From NCBI GenBank assembly GCA_017504625.1, contig JAFVQU010000008.1, forward strand, positions 21,476 to 85,475: 64,000 nucleotides of DNA. The letters run 5' to 3'. Under the pieces are notes generated by a model. The model made no database searches, was not told where the DNA came from, and worked only from the letters and a program-made list of their open reading frames with translations. Positions 44,506 to 52,140 of this stretch are shown here, piece after piece. The position numbers and the translations under genes are program-made. Numbering within the stretch: the stretch's first letter is position 1; every line of letters begins with the position of its first letter. This DNA is from Clostridia bacterium. GTDB lineage: Bacteria > Bacillota > Clostridia > Oscillospirales > CAG-272.

Positions 44506-45309
44506 TCAAATTTTAAAGAATGCCTTGGCATTTTCCATCGTTTTTCTTGCCATTTCGTCAAACGAAAGCTTGTGAAGCTCTGCAGCCTCGGCTGCGGTCG
44601 ACTGCATATAAACCGAATTGTTCAACTTTCCTCTGTGTGGCACGGGGGAAAGATAGGGCGCATCGGTTTCAATTAAAAGTCTGTCAAGCGGAGTTGCAAG
44701 GCATGCTTCCTTTACGTTGGCGGCATTTTTGTAGGTCAAGACTCCCGAAAATGATATATACCAACCAAGCTTGACCATTTCCCTGACCATTTCGGCACTC
44801 ATGGAGCAGCTGTGAAGCACGCCCTTAACCTTTGGAAATCTTTTGATCATATCAAAGGTATCTCCGTGCGCCTCTCGGTCGTGGATTATAACGGGAAGGT
44901 CAAATTCCTCGGCAAGCATCATCTGCCGCTCGAAATACTCGTACTGAAGCTCCTTATTGACGGGCTTCCAGTAGTAATCAAAGCCGATCTCACCAATGGC
45001 GACTATCTTGTTCTCTTTTCTTAATTTTTCGTCGGAAACAAGCGATCTTATGCGCTCGATCTCTTCATCAATCGAAAGCTTGCAATCATTCTGCGCGTCG
45101 GAGGGATGAATTCCCACCGCGACATACATATTCTCGTGTTTTTTAGCCTGCTCAATCGCCTTGAGTGAATTTTCATATCGCGTTCCGACGTTCACAACGC
45201 CGCAAACCGCATTCCAAAAATCCTCCCCCGACAAAAAGGTGTCCGCGCTACCTATCTCACCGTATTTGCGGTCAAAATAATGCGCGTGTGTATCAAATAT
45301 CTTTTCCAT
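44506..45309 (-). CDS. tatD: TatD family metal-dependent hydrolase
   Basis: A 267-aa TIM-barrel hydrolase; family members act as DNases or on D-aminoacyl substrates. Metal ligands: FDTHAHYFD (about 5-13), GEIGFDYYW (about 105-113), VIIHDREAHGD and LHSCSMS, with LLIETDAPYLSP (about 210-221). Length is normal. It follows yigZ by 14 bases. Confidence 0.93.
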   Translation of the reverse strand: MEKIFDTHAHYFDRKYGEIGSADTFLSGEDFWNAVCGVVNVGTRYENSLKAIEQAKKHENMYVAVGIHPSDAQNDCKLSIDEEIERIRSLVSDEKLRKENKIVAIGEIGFDYYWKPVNKELQYEYFERQMMLAEEFDLPVIIHDREAHGDTFDMIKRFPKVKGVLHSCSMSAEMVREMVKLGWYISFSGVLTYKNAANVKEACLATPLDRLLIETDAPYLSPVPHRGKLNNSVYMQSTAAEAAELHKLSFDEMARKTMENAKAFFKI

Positions 45310-45323
45310 AAAATTTCTCGCTC

Positions 45324-45962
45324 TTATTTATAGTCAAAGCGCTCTCCCACGACCTCGGGCTTATCTCTTCCTCCCGACATCTCTGTTATTTTGCTTCCAA
45401 GCGCGTCCGCAACAGCTTCCTTTACGGCGAATTTTATTACCACTCTGTCCGAAAAATCGGTATCGTCTATTATCGCGCCAAAAGTAGGCAGAACTACCGA
45501 ATACTTCTGATAATCCGAATAAGTACAATCAAGCTTAAGCTCAGTATACTTTTCATAGGTAACTATCTTTGCCGCGTCAAGCGCGATCTTCGTTCCGTGT
45601 GAATATGCTCTGACAAGGCCGCCCGCGCCAAGCAATATGCCGCCGAAATATCTCGTTACGACTACGACACAGTCACTCACCCCGCTCTTGCGTATCGCCT
45701 CAAGCATAGGAACTCCCGCAGTTCCCTGCGGCTCGCCGTCGTCGGAATAGCGCGCGACTATTCCTCCCTTGAGCAAGTACGCCCAGCAGTTATGAGTTGC
45801 GTCGGAATATTCTTTTTTCTTTTGCTTGACGAACTCCGCCGCCTCTTCCTCGCTGGTCACGTGCTTTGCATGGCCGATAAAGAGCGAGCGCTTTTCCTCA
45901 AATTCATCGACTCCCTCACCCGCAAGTGTGGTGTAAAGCTCGACCTTTGCGTCTGTGCTCAT
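45324..45962 (-). CDS. yigZ: YigZ/IMPACT family protein
   Basis: A 212-aa protein of the IMPACT family. The signature region is CWAYLLKGGIVARYSDDGEP followed by GTAGVPMLEAI and VVVVTRYFGGILLGAGGLVRAYS. A C-terminal ferredoxin-like domain follows. The eukaryotic relative modulates GCN2; the bacterial role is uncertain, probably ribosome- or RNA-related. It sits between hflX and tatD in one unit. Confidence 0.93.
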   Translation of the reverse strand: MSTDAKVELYTTLAGEGVDEFEEKRSLFIGHAKHVTSEEEAAEFVKQKKKEYSDATHNCWAYLLKGGIVARYSDDGEPQGTAGVPMLEAIRKSGVSDCVVVVTRYFGGILLGAGGLVRAYSHGTKIALDAAKIVTYEKYTELKLDCTYSDYQKYSVVLPTFGAIIDDTDFSDRVVIKFAVKEAVADALGSKITEMSGGRDKPEVVGERFDYK

Positions 45963-45979
45963 AATTTAAATTCCTTTTA

Positions 45980-47275
45980 TCAATACTCCTCAGCCTTTGG
46001 CGGATCGGTATCGTATTTTTTAAGCATTCCCCTTACCTTCACGTCGACTATCGCCTTTACCGTAACGTATTCGGGGCCGTAATCAACGTCCTCGATCGTC
46101 GCCTCTCGGTAAAGAATATTCATAGCTCCCTGCTCGGCATTGGGTATTTTAAAGGTCACGGAGGTCTTACCGCCGTTGACTATCTCCTGCAATTTAAGCG
46201 CAAGTTCCTCGCATCCCGCACCTGTTAAGGCAGAGATGCATACGACGTCACGTCTTGTCTGTGTGCGGTCGATAATAGGATCGTCATACGCGCCCTTATC
46301 GCACTTGTTAAAGACGTAAAGCGTCGGCTTTTCGCCCGCCCCAAGACTTTGGAGCGTTTCCTCGGTGCATTCGAGCTGAGAAAGATACTCGGGGTCGCTG
46401 GCATCACTCACTATCATAATGACGTCAGCAAACACCGCCTCGTCAAGAGTTGAACGGAACGCGTTTACAAGATGGTGAGGAAGCTTTCTGATAAATCCGA
46501 CCGTGTCGGTAAGCAATATTACCTCGCCGCCCGGTAACGTAAACTTTCTCGTCGTAGGATCAAGCGTTGCAAAAAGCTTATCCTCGGCAAGTATTCCCGC
46601 ATCGGTGAGCTTGTTGAGAAGCGTAGATTTGCCCGCGTTGGTATAGCCTACGATAGCTATCTTTTTAAGACCGCTTCGGTCGCGCGCCGCCCTCATGGTT
46701 CTTCTCGTCGACGCCATTTTTTCAATTTCTTCTTCAAGAGCCATAATTCTTCTCTTGATGTGTCGGCGGTCAGACTCAAGCTTTGACTCACCCGGGCCTC
46801 GCGTACCGATACCGCCTCCAAGTCGCGAAAGCTCTGTTCCCTTACCGATAAGTCTGGGTGCGGTGTACTTCAACTGCGCAAGCTCGACCTGAAGCTTACC
46901 CTCGCCGCTTACCGCGTGGAGAGCAAAAATATCAAGTATCAGCATTGAACGGTCGATAACGCTTACTCCGTCACCGATATCGTCCTCAAGATTTCTGATC
47001 TGCGCGGGGGAAAGCTCAATATCGAATATTACGAGCTTAACTCCGTTATTTCTGCAAAGCTCGGCGATCTCCTGCACCTTACCGCTTCCGATAAGCGTTC
47101 TCGGGTCGGGTGTACTCTTATTCTGAAGCACGGTGCAGAAAACCTCACCGCCCGCGGTATCGAGCAGTTGACCAAGCTCGTAAAGCGACTTTTCCTCAGC
47201 CTCAACCGTCGAGCCGTCCATGACTATGCCGACGAGTATCGCCTTGGATCTTATTTCTTCTTTATTTACGTTCAT
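45980..47275 (-). CDS. hflX: Ribosome-associated GTPase HflX
   Basis: A 431-aa GTPase that can split stalled ribosomes. The N-terminal HflX domain (GSGKVQEIAELC) and Gly-rich linker (ELSRLGGGIGTRGPGESKLE) precede the G domain: GYTNAGKSTLLNKLTDAG (about 208-225), DTVGFIRKLPHHLVNAFRST and NKCDKG. The ribosome site AAAGGAGG lies in a hairpin with an upstream CCTCCTTT (see findings). It heads the hflX-yigZ-tatD unit. Confidence 0.94.
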   Translation of the reverse strand: MNVNKEEIRSKAILVGIVMDGSTVEAEEKSLYELGQLLDTAGGEVFCTVLQNKSTPDPRTLIGSGKVQEIAELCRNNGVKLVIFDIELSPAQIRNLEDDIGDGVSVIDRSMLILDIFALHAVSGEGKLQVELAQLKYTAPRLIGKGTELSRLGGGIGTRGPGESKLESDRRHIKRRIMALEEEIEKMASTRRTMRAARDRSGLKKIAIVGYTNAGKSTLLNKLTDAGILAEDKLFATLDPTTRKFTLPGGEVILLTDTVGFIRKLPHHLVNAFRSTLDEAVFADVIMIVSDASDPEYLSQLECTEETLQSLGAGEKPTLYVFNKCDKGAYDDPIIDRTQTRRDVVCISALTGAGCEELALKLQEIVNGGKTSVTFKIPNAEQGAMNILYREATIEDVDYGPEYVTVKAIVDVKVRGMLKKYDTDPPKAEEY

Positions 47276-47281
47276 ATTAAA

Positions 47282-47310
47282 ACCTCCTTTTTATTATGAT
47301 ATCAAAGGAG
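47282..47310 (-). promoter_or_regulatory. Hairpin occluding the hflX ribosome site
   Basis: CCTCCTTT and AAAGGAGG (47282-47289 and 47303-47310) are perfect complements 13 bases apart. On the transcript, CCTCCTTT comes first and can pair with the AAAGGAGG that lies seven bases before the hflX ATG. It could also act as a weak terminator (TTTTAAT follows). Confidence 0.55.
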
Positions 47311-47318
47311 GCATGAGA

Positions 47319-48338
47319 TCAACCGAGATTCATCGTCTTTGCGATGACGTCGCCGATATAATCTGCCATTCTCCTCTGTCCGTCGTCGGTAGGATGACAA
47401 CGGTCAACGGTCACGTCGGACATGGGAAGCCCGTTAAAAAATGCTGAACCGTCGATAAAATAAACCTTTCTATCCCCTTTATTATACGCCTTAAGATAGC
47501 TTTCCATAACCACAGCGCGACGCGCAATGCAATCGGGCTCGTATCTGAAATCGGGCTTTGTTATCATATAGTAAGGAATATTGGGGTGCTTTTCACGTAT
47601 TTTTTCGTAAAGCTTATGGTGGGTATTTCGAAGATGCTCGGGTGTGGGAGCATTGTGATCGTAGTCTGATACGAACGCCGCCATATCAAGAGAAGCAAGA
47701 TACTCAATCATTGCATCCTCCGCCTTTGCAGAGCCCGAGAAGCCAAGACAGGTAAAATTATGGTCAAACTTTCTCGAAATGATGGCAGAATACACCTTGC
47801 CGGGACGCGAAACGCATCCGCCCTGGGTTATTGACGAACCGTAAAAAACGATAGGCTTTTCAAACTTATAATCTCTGTGCTCACCGACAAAAGCACCCTC
47901 GGCAAGACCTATTTCCACACTTATCACGTTGCCGTAAAGGGGCATATTTACGGTTATTTCCTTCATTCCCTTAGGAATGGCTACCTCGATATTATAATCG
48001 GTACACTTGCTGAGCTGCACCTTCGTGCTGTCAAAATACACAGGTCCACGATCAAGAGTATCCACGTACACGTCAAATCCGGTCTGCGCCATGAGCGACG
48101 AATGGATCGAGCTGTCCTCGATCTCGGTCTTTGCCTTGATATACATAACGTCGGAATCGGTCTTGAACCTGATACGACCTCCCGCTGTGTTTTTTGAAAG
48201 CATGACTACGTTTGCGCTCGTTGCCTCTGCCACACTTGCGGGGATTCTGCGGAATTCACCGTTTTGGAGCGCATCCTTATCAAGACCGTAGATCTTGAAC
48301 GGCGCCTTTTTCACGTCATAATAAACCACGTTGCTCAT
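47319..48338 (-). CDS. SGNH/GDSL-family hydrolase with N-terminal sandwich domain
   Basis: A 339-aa protein started at the ATG at 48338 (GAGAGG upstream). An N-terminal beta-rich domain (about 1-155) precedes an SGNH esterase domain: block I IVFYGSSITQGG (about 163-174), block III-like DYDHNAPTPEHL, and block V DVTVDRCHPTDDGQRRMAD with the catalytic Asp-x-x-His arrangement. No signal peptide, so it is cytosolic. It probably removes acyl groups from a carbohydrate. Lies 43 bases before hflX. Confidence 0.85.
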   Translation of the reverse strand: MSNVVYYDVKKAPFKIYGLDKDALQNGEFRRIPASVAEATSANVVMLSKNTAGGRIRFKTDSDVMYIKAKTEIEDSSIHSSLMAQTGFDVYVDTLDRGPVYFDSTKVQLSKCTDYNIEVAIPKGMKEITVNMPLYGNVISVEIGLAEGAFVGEHRDYKFEKPIVFYGSSITQGGCVSRPGKVYSAIISRKFDHNFTCLGFSGSAKAEDAMIEYLASLDMAAFVSDYDHNAPTPEHLRNTHHKLYEKIREKHPNIPYYMITKPDFRYEPDCIARRAVVMESYLKAYNKGDRKVYFIDGSAFFNGLPMSDVTVDRCHPTDDGQRRMADYIGDVIAKTMNLG

Positions 48339-48369
48339 TTTTATATACCTCTCTTTTGTTAAATTCAAA

Positions 48370-48416
48370 AAGCAAAAGGACCGCATACCACATAGAGTGA
48401 ATACGCGATCCTTTTA
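48370..48416 (-). terminator. Imperfect terminator after rpmE
   Basis: AAAAGGA-x-CGC arms (48374-48386 with 48403-48415) pair with mismatches, followed by GCTTTTTG on the minus strand. Confidence 0.6.
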
Positions 48417-48470
48417 TCTGCGGAGCAATTTCTTGCCCTGTGCGGTTATATCGGTTTTTTTAAAACGATA

Positions 48471-48680
48471 TTACTTCTTGAAGTTTTCAAGTCTCTTCTT
48501 GAACTTGTCAACACGTCCGCCTGCATCAACGAACTTCTGCTTACCGGTGAAGAAGGGGTGGCACTTGGAACAAACTTCAACTCTGATCTCAGAACCCTTT
48601 GTGGATCTGGTCTTAACGGTTTCACCGCATGCGCATCTGATCACGCACTCTTCGTACTTGGGCTGAATAGCTTCTTTCAT
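48471..48680 (-). CDS. rpmE: 50S ribosomal protein L31
   Basis: A 69-aa zinc-type L31. Zinc-ligand cysteines appear as CVIRCACGE and [28 protein letters not shown] is the family signature. Start set at MKEAIQP (48680), nine bases after GAGG; an ATG two codons upstream is too close to that site. It is the Cys-containing form. Confidence 0.96.
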   Translation of the reverse strand: MKEAIQPKYEECVIRCACGETVKTRSTKGSEIRVEVCSKCHPFFTGKQKFVDAGGRVDKFKKRLENFKK

Positions 48681-48740
48681 TTTCATTTACCTCACAAAAT
48701 TATTTCGCTGTTCTTTGACAGCGATTTCACAAGTAGAGTC

Positions 48741-48769
48741 ATTATATCACTTTTATATCGTCTTGTCAA
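48741..48769 (-). promoter_or_regulatory. Sigma-A promoter of rpmE
   Basis: TTGACA (48769-48764), 17-bp spacer, TATAAT (48746-48741); both perfect. Confidence 0.8.
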
Positions 48770-48844
48770 GAGATTTTTTTAATTATTCGTGCAAAATTTT
48801 CATATATTAATAAAATTAACTCAGTAGCAAGTCGGCTATCTGCC

Positions 48845-48871
48845 GCATACCTTACTTGTAGGGCATACAAT
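48845..48871 (+). promoter_or_regulatory. Possible sigma-E-type sporulation promoter
   Basis: CATACAAT (48864-48871) matches the mother-cell sigma-E -10 box exactly; GCATACC (48845-48851) could be the -35 with its ATA core, but the spacer is about 12 rather than 13-15. No sigma-A boxes fit here. Tentative. Confidence 0.4.
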
Positions 48872-48907
48872 TTTGGCTCTCAACTTAAAATGGGAGGTTA
48901 CTTTAAT

Positions 48908-49375
48908 ATGAACAGTCAAGAAATGAATGCGGGCTACGGATATATCATAGTCCGTGTTTCGACCGCGCGAGGTGCGATCCCGCTTGAGGGCGCGACGGTG
49001 ACGGTCAGAAATCACGATCCCGAATTCGAGGTCGGCAGGGGCGATATTATCGCGGTGTATACGACCAATTCCTCGGGACTTACAGAGCGCTTCGCGCTCC
49101 CAGCGCCACCGCGTGAGCTTTCGATGTCACCCGGCAACGGCAAATCCTACGAGTCCTACAACCTCACGGTAACAAAGGAGGGATTTTCCGATCAGGAATA
49201 CATAAACGTACCCGTCTTCGAGGGTATAACTGCGGTACAGAATGCCGATATGGTTCCGCTCCCCGAAAACGGACAGACCGACCGCGAGCAATATGGCTCG
49301 GGACGTTTTTTTGAGAGTGAGAATCCAAAGCTTGAAGCTACGGCAAAACCTATGCCGCGAGAACGGGAGGATTAA
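48908..49375 (+). CDS. Signal-less beta-sandwich protein of the peptidoglycan-binding operon
   Basis: A 155-aa protein started at the ATG at 48908 (GGGAGG upstream; an earlier ATG overlaps that site). Residues 10-110 resemble a carboxypeptidase-regulatory/CnaB-like sandwich (GAIPLEGATVTVRNHD, NSSGLTERFALPAPP, ESYNLTVTKEGFSDQEYINV). The C-terminus is charged and probably disordered. It has no signal peptide or membrane segment. It is first of three tightly spaced genes, so a structural partner of the next two is likely. Function unknown. Confidence 0.75.
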   Translation: MNSQEMNAGYGYIIVRVSTARGAIPLEGATVTVRNHDPEFEVGRGDIIAVYTTNSSGLTERFALPAPPRELSMSPGNGKSYESYNLTVTKEGFSDQEYINVPVFEGITAVQNADMVPLPENGQTDREQYGSGRFFESENPKLEATAKPMPRERED

Positions 49376-49378
49376 GCT

Positions 49379-50776
49379 ATGCCCGAAACACCAACCATAC
49401 CCGAATTCATAACCGTACACCTCGGCCCACCCGATAGCCCCGCCGAGAACGTGACAGTTCCCTTTGCCGACTACATAGCCAACGTCGCGTCAAGCGAGGT
49501 CTATCCTACCTGGCCCGAAAACGCCATCAGGGCAAACGTCTACGCGCAGACCTCTTTCGCCCTCAACCGTATTTTCACCGAATATTATCGCTCGCGCGGA
49601 TACGATTTCGACATAACCAACTCGATAGCAATTGACCAATCCTTCGTGCGTGGCAGAGATATTTTTGAGAACGTCAACGAGATAGTCCGAGATATATTCA
49701 CCGATTATATCGTGCGTCAGGGCTCGGTCGAGCCATTGGCGGCAAAATACTGCGACGGTATTGAGGTCACCTGCAACGGTCTTTCTCAATGGGGTAGCCT
49801 TTCACTTGCCGAGCAGGGACTTTCACCCTATGAGATACTCACCTACTATTACGGCAATAACATAGACATAGTCACCGACGCGCCCATTCAGAACAATCCA
49901 TCAAGCGCCCCGCCCTTCCCCTTGCGGCTCGGTAGCACTGGTGACGACGTGAGAACGCTCCAGCTCCGTCTTAACCGAATATCCGATAACTACCCCGCAA
50001 TTCCTAAAATCTCTCCCCCTCTTGGCGTATTCTCGTACGACACCGAGGAGGCAGTCAAGGAATTTCAGCGCGTTTTCGGTCTTACGCCCGACGGAGTCGT
50101 TGGCAACTCAACGTGGTATAACGTATTGCAGATATACAGCAGTGTCAAAAGGCTTTCCGACCTCAACAGCGAAGGCTTAAGTCTTGAGGACGTCACCAAG
50201 CAATTCCCTTCAACGCTTGAAGAAGGCGATCGCAATATCGGCGTCAGCAGTCTGCAATATTATCTTTCCTATCTCTCCGATTACTACGACTCTATCCCGC
50301 GCGTTAGTATTGACGGCATATTTGGCGCTACCACGCGCGACGCCGTTATCGCGGCACAAAACACGTTTGGTCTTACACCCGACGGTGTCGTCGGCGAGGG
50401 CACGTGGAACGCAATATACAACGCCTATCTCGGAATAGTCGCAACTATTCCGCTTGAATACACAGAGGGAAACGTAGTACCCTTCCCCGGCGTGTTTCTG
50501 CGCATTGGAGTTGAATCCGACGAGGTGCGTCTTCTTCAGGAGTACCTGAATTTCATCTCGCAATACTACCCCGAGGTGCCCTCCGTCAATCCAACTGGAT
50601 ATTTCGGCACGAGAACACAGGAGGCAGTGGTAGCATTCCAAAATCTCTACGGAATACCTGCGACCGGCGTGGTCGGACCTGTCGCATGGAATGGGATCAC
50701 AAGCCTTTACACAGATATTTATAACGGAACTCGCCACAATGAAGGTCAGTTCCCCGGCTACACAGTCGGCGCGTGA
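49379..50776 (+). CDS. SpoIID-like protein with three peptidoglycan-binding domains
   Basis: A 465-aa protein. Residues about 20-165 match the SpoIID/LytB domain: VPFADYIANVASSEVYPTWP with the conserved Glu, then GLSQWGSLSLAEQGLSPYEI and YYYGNNIDI. Three PG_binding_1 domains follow (about 180-255, 270-345 and 365-445), each with the F-x-x-x-T-x-x-A-V pattern, FQ or QN, and DGVVG/TGVVG. It starts directly with MPETPTIPEF and has no signal peptide, odd for a wall-binding protein. Starts three bases after the previous stop with GGAGG. Confidence 0.88.
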   Translation: MPETPTIPEFITVHLGPPDSPAENVTVPFADYIANVASSEVYPTWPENAIRANVYAQTSFALNRIFTEYYRSRGYDFDITNSIAIDQSFVRGRDIFENVNEIVRDIFTDYIVRQGSVEPLAAKYCDGIEVTCNGLSQWGSLSLAEQGLSPYEILTYYYGNNIDIVTDAPIQNNPSSAPPFPLRLGSTGDDVRTLQLRLNRISDNYPAIPKISPPLGVFSYDTEEAVKEFQRVFGLTPDGVVGNSTWYNVLQIYSSVKRLSDLNSEGLSLEDVTKQFPSTLEEGDRNIGVSSLQYYLSYLSDYYDSIPRVSIDGIFGATTRDAVIAAQNTFGLTPDGVVGEGTWNAIYNAYLGIVATIPLEYTEGNVVPFPGVFLRIGVESDEVRLLQEYLNFISQYYPEVPSVNPTGYFGTRTQEAVVAFQNLYGIPATGVVGPVAWNGITSLYTDIYNGTRHNEGQFPGYTVGA

Positions 50777-50792
50777 TAAGGAGGAGATAACC

Positions 50793-51314
50793 ATGCCAGA
50801 GAAACAAAATGAACGCGAGGCAATACGAAACATACAAAAATATCTCCGTCAGCTATCATATCACGATGATGCGATAAACCCCGTTCCAATAGACGGAATA
50901 TGGGAAAGCGACACGGCGCGCGCCGTTGCGACGTTTCAATCTCAAAACGGCTTGAACGTCACCGGTACGGTAGACCGCGCGACCTGGGATGCTCTTAAAG
51001 CCGCGTACGACGAATCGGTTGCGCAAAATTCGCCCCCTCAACCGATATATCTCTTTCCGAGAATGCCGCAGGACTACTCTCTCGGCATTGGTGAGAGCGG
51101 TTTTCTCAACGACGCCGTTCAATATATGCTTTCCGAGCTTTCAAGCATATATTTCTTCCCAAATTATAAGATAAACGATACCTACAACGAAAATACCGCT
51201 GACGCGGTAAGGGATTTTCAAAGGCGCAACAGCATCACCCCAACGGGAATGGTAAACCGTGAGACCTGGGATGCTTTGGCAGTTCAGCACAATATTCTCG
51301 TCAGCAATCAATAA
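50793..51314 (+). CDS. Small protein with two peptidoglycan-binding domains
   Basis: A 173-aa protein made of two PG_binding_1 domains (about 8-75 and 95-165): PIDGIWESDTARAVATFQSQ and NENTADAVRDFQRRNSITPT. AAGGAGGAG precedes the ATG at 50793; a longer upstream frame overlaps the previous gene and is rejected. No signal peptide. It ends the three-gene operon before a strong bidirectional terminator. Confidence 0.85.
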   Translation: MPEKQNEREAIRNIQKYLRQLSYHDDAINPVPIDGIWESDTARAVATFQSQNGLNVTGTVDRATWDALKAAYDESVAQNSPPQPIYLFPRMPQDYSLGIGESGFLNDAVQYMLSELSSIYFFPNYKINDTYNENTADAVRDFQRRNSITPTGMVNRETWDALAVQHNILVSNQ

Positions 51315-51356
51315 AAAAATCGGAACGCGTTCACTTCACGCGTTCCGATTTTTTGT
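51313..51356. terminator. Bidirectional terminator between the peptidoglycan-binding operon and glpP
   Basis: A 16-bp stem (51315-51330 with 51339-51354), 8-base loop, A/T tracts on both sides. Confidence 0.92.
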
Positions 51357-51901
51357 TATTCCCAAAGCTCCGCTCTGCCCGTCGATACACCCGACGCGCC
51401 TGAGGAAAGAGCCTTTATTACCTCATCCTTATGGTCAATAAGTCCGCCTGCAATTATCGGTATGCGGACGCTTTTCTTTATCTTTTCGATAGATTTATAA
51501 GCTATGCCCGGCATAATCTCGACCATCTCAGCGCGTGAGCTTTTAAGCGTGTCAAGCGCGGTCTTCTCAGACCTTGAATCTATCATAAAGAATCTCTGCA
51601 CGGAGCCGATTCCGCACTCGTGCGCAACCGAAATAATATTTGCTCTCGTGCTTATAACCCCGTCGATACCCTTGCCCGCAAGATATTTTACTCCTGCTGC
51701 ATCGTTGCTTATTCCCTGCACGAAATCCATGTGCAGATAAAGCAATTTATTATTTTCGTGAGCGCGCTCAACACAGCTCTCGACCGTCAGAATGCTTGAA
51801 TCAAGCAAAAAGATGGCTTGTATATCTGCCGCAAGCGCAGAATTAAAATCTTCTTCGTTTCTTACCGCCGCGATTATCGGATAAATATCAAAATCAAGCA
51901 T
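51356..51901 (-). CDS. glpP: Glycerol-3-phosphate-responsive antiterminator GlpP
   Basis: A 181-aa TIM-barrel-like RNA-binding regulator. Signature segments: YPIIAAVRNEEDFNSAL, IFLLDSSILTVESCV, LLYLHMDFVQGISNDAAGVKYL, GIDGVISTRANII and PIIAGGLIDHKDEV. With glycerol-3-phosphate bound, GlpP of Bacillus prevents early termination in glp leaders. It is divergent from a glp-type operon whose leader has a terminator-like hairpin. Confidence 0.93.
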   Translation of the reverse strand: MLDFDIYPIIAAVRNEEDFNSALAADIQAIFLLDSSILTVESCVERAHENNKLLYLHMDFVQGISNDAAGVKYLAGKGIDGVISTRANIISVAHECGIGSVQRFFMIDSRSEKTALDTLKSSRAEMVEIMPGIAYKSIEKIKKSVRIPIIAGGLIDHKDEVIKALSSGASGVSTGRAELWE

Positions 51902-51933
51902 ACTGACACCATCTTTCCTTTTTCTTGTTTACA

Positions 51934-51962
51934 ATTATACCTTAAAACTGTCTTTATGTCAA
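51934..51962 (-). promoter_or_regulatory. Sigma-A promoter of glpP
   Basis: TTGACA (51962-51957), 17-bp spacer, TATAAT (51939-51934). Confidence 0.8.
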
Positions 51963-51980
51963 GTTTTTTTCTTTATTCGC

Positions 51981-52009
51981 TTGACAATACGTATATATCG
52001 TGGTATACT
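51981..52009 (+). promoter_or_regulatory. Sigma-A promoter of the glycerol-3-phosphate operon
   Basis: TTGACA (51981-51986), 17-bp spacer, TATACT (52004-52009). The leader to the first ATG is about 125 nt. Confidence 0.8.
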
Positions 52010-52059
52010 TAAAGATGTAAATAAATTTTATGCTAGAGATTTTGAGATGCATAAAGATG

Positions 52060-52084
52060 CGGGATTTTTCGTTCCGTGTTTTTG
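52060..52084 (+). promoter_or_regulatory. Leader terminator-like hairpin of the glp operon (probable GlpP target)
   Basis: CGGGA/TTCCG (52060-52064 with 52072-52076) followed by TGTTTTTG, inside a weaker outer pairing AAGATGC/GCGTCTT. Placement in the leader of a glp operon next to glpP fits antitermination control. Confidence 0.5.
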
Positions 52085-52140
52085 TTGCGTCTTATTTTCT
52101 ACAAAAAATAAAAATAAATTATAAATTTAAGGAGAGTAAA

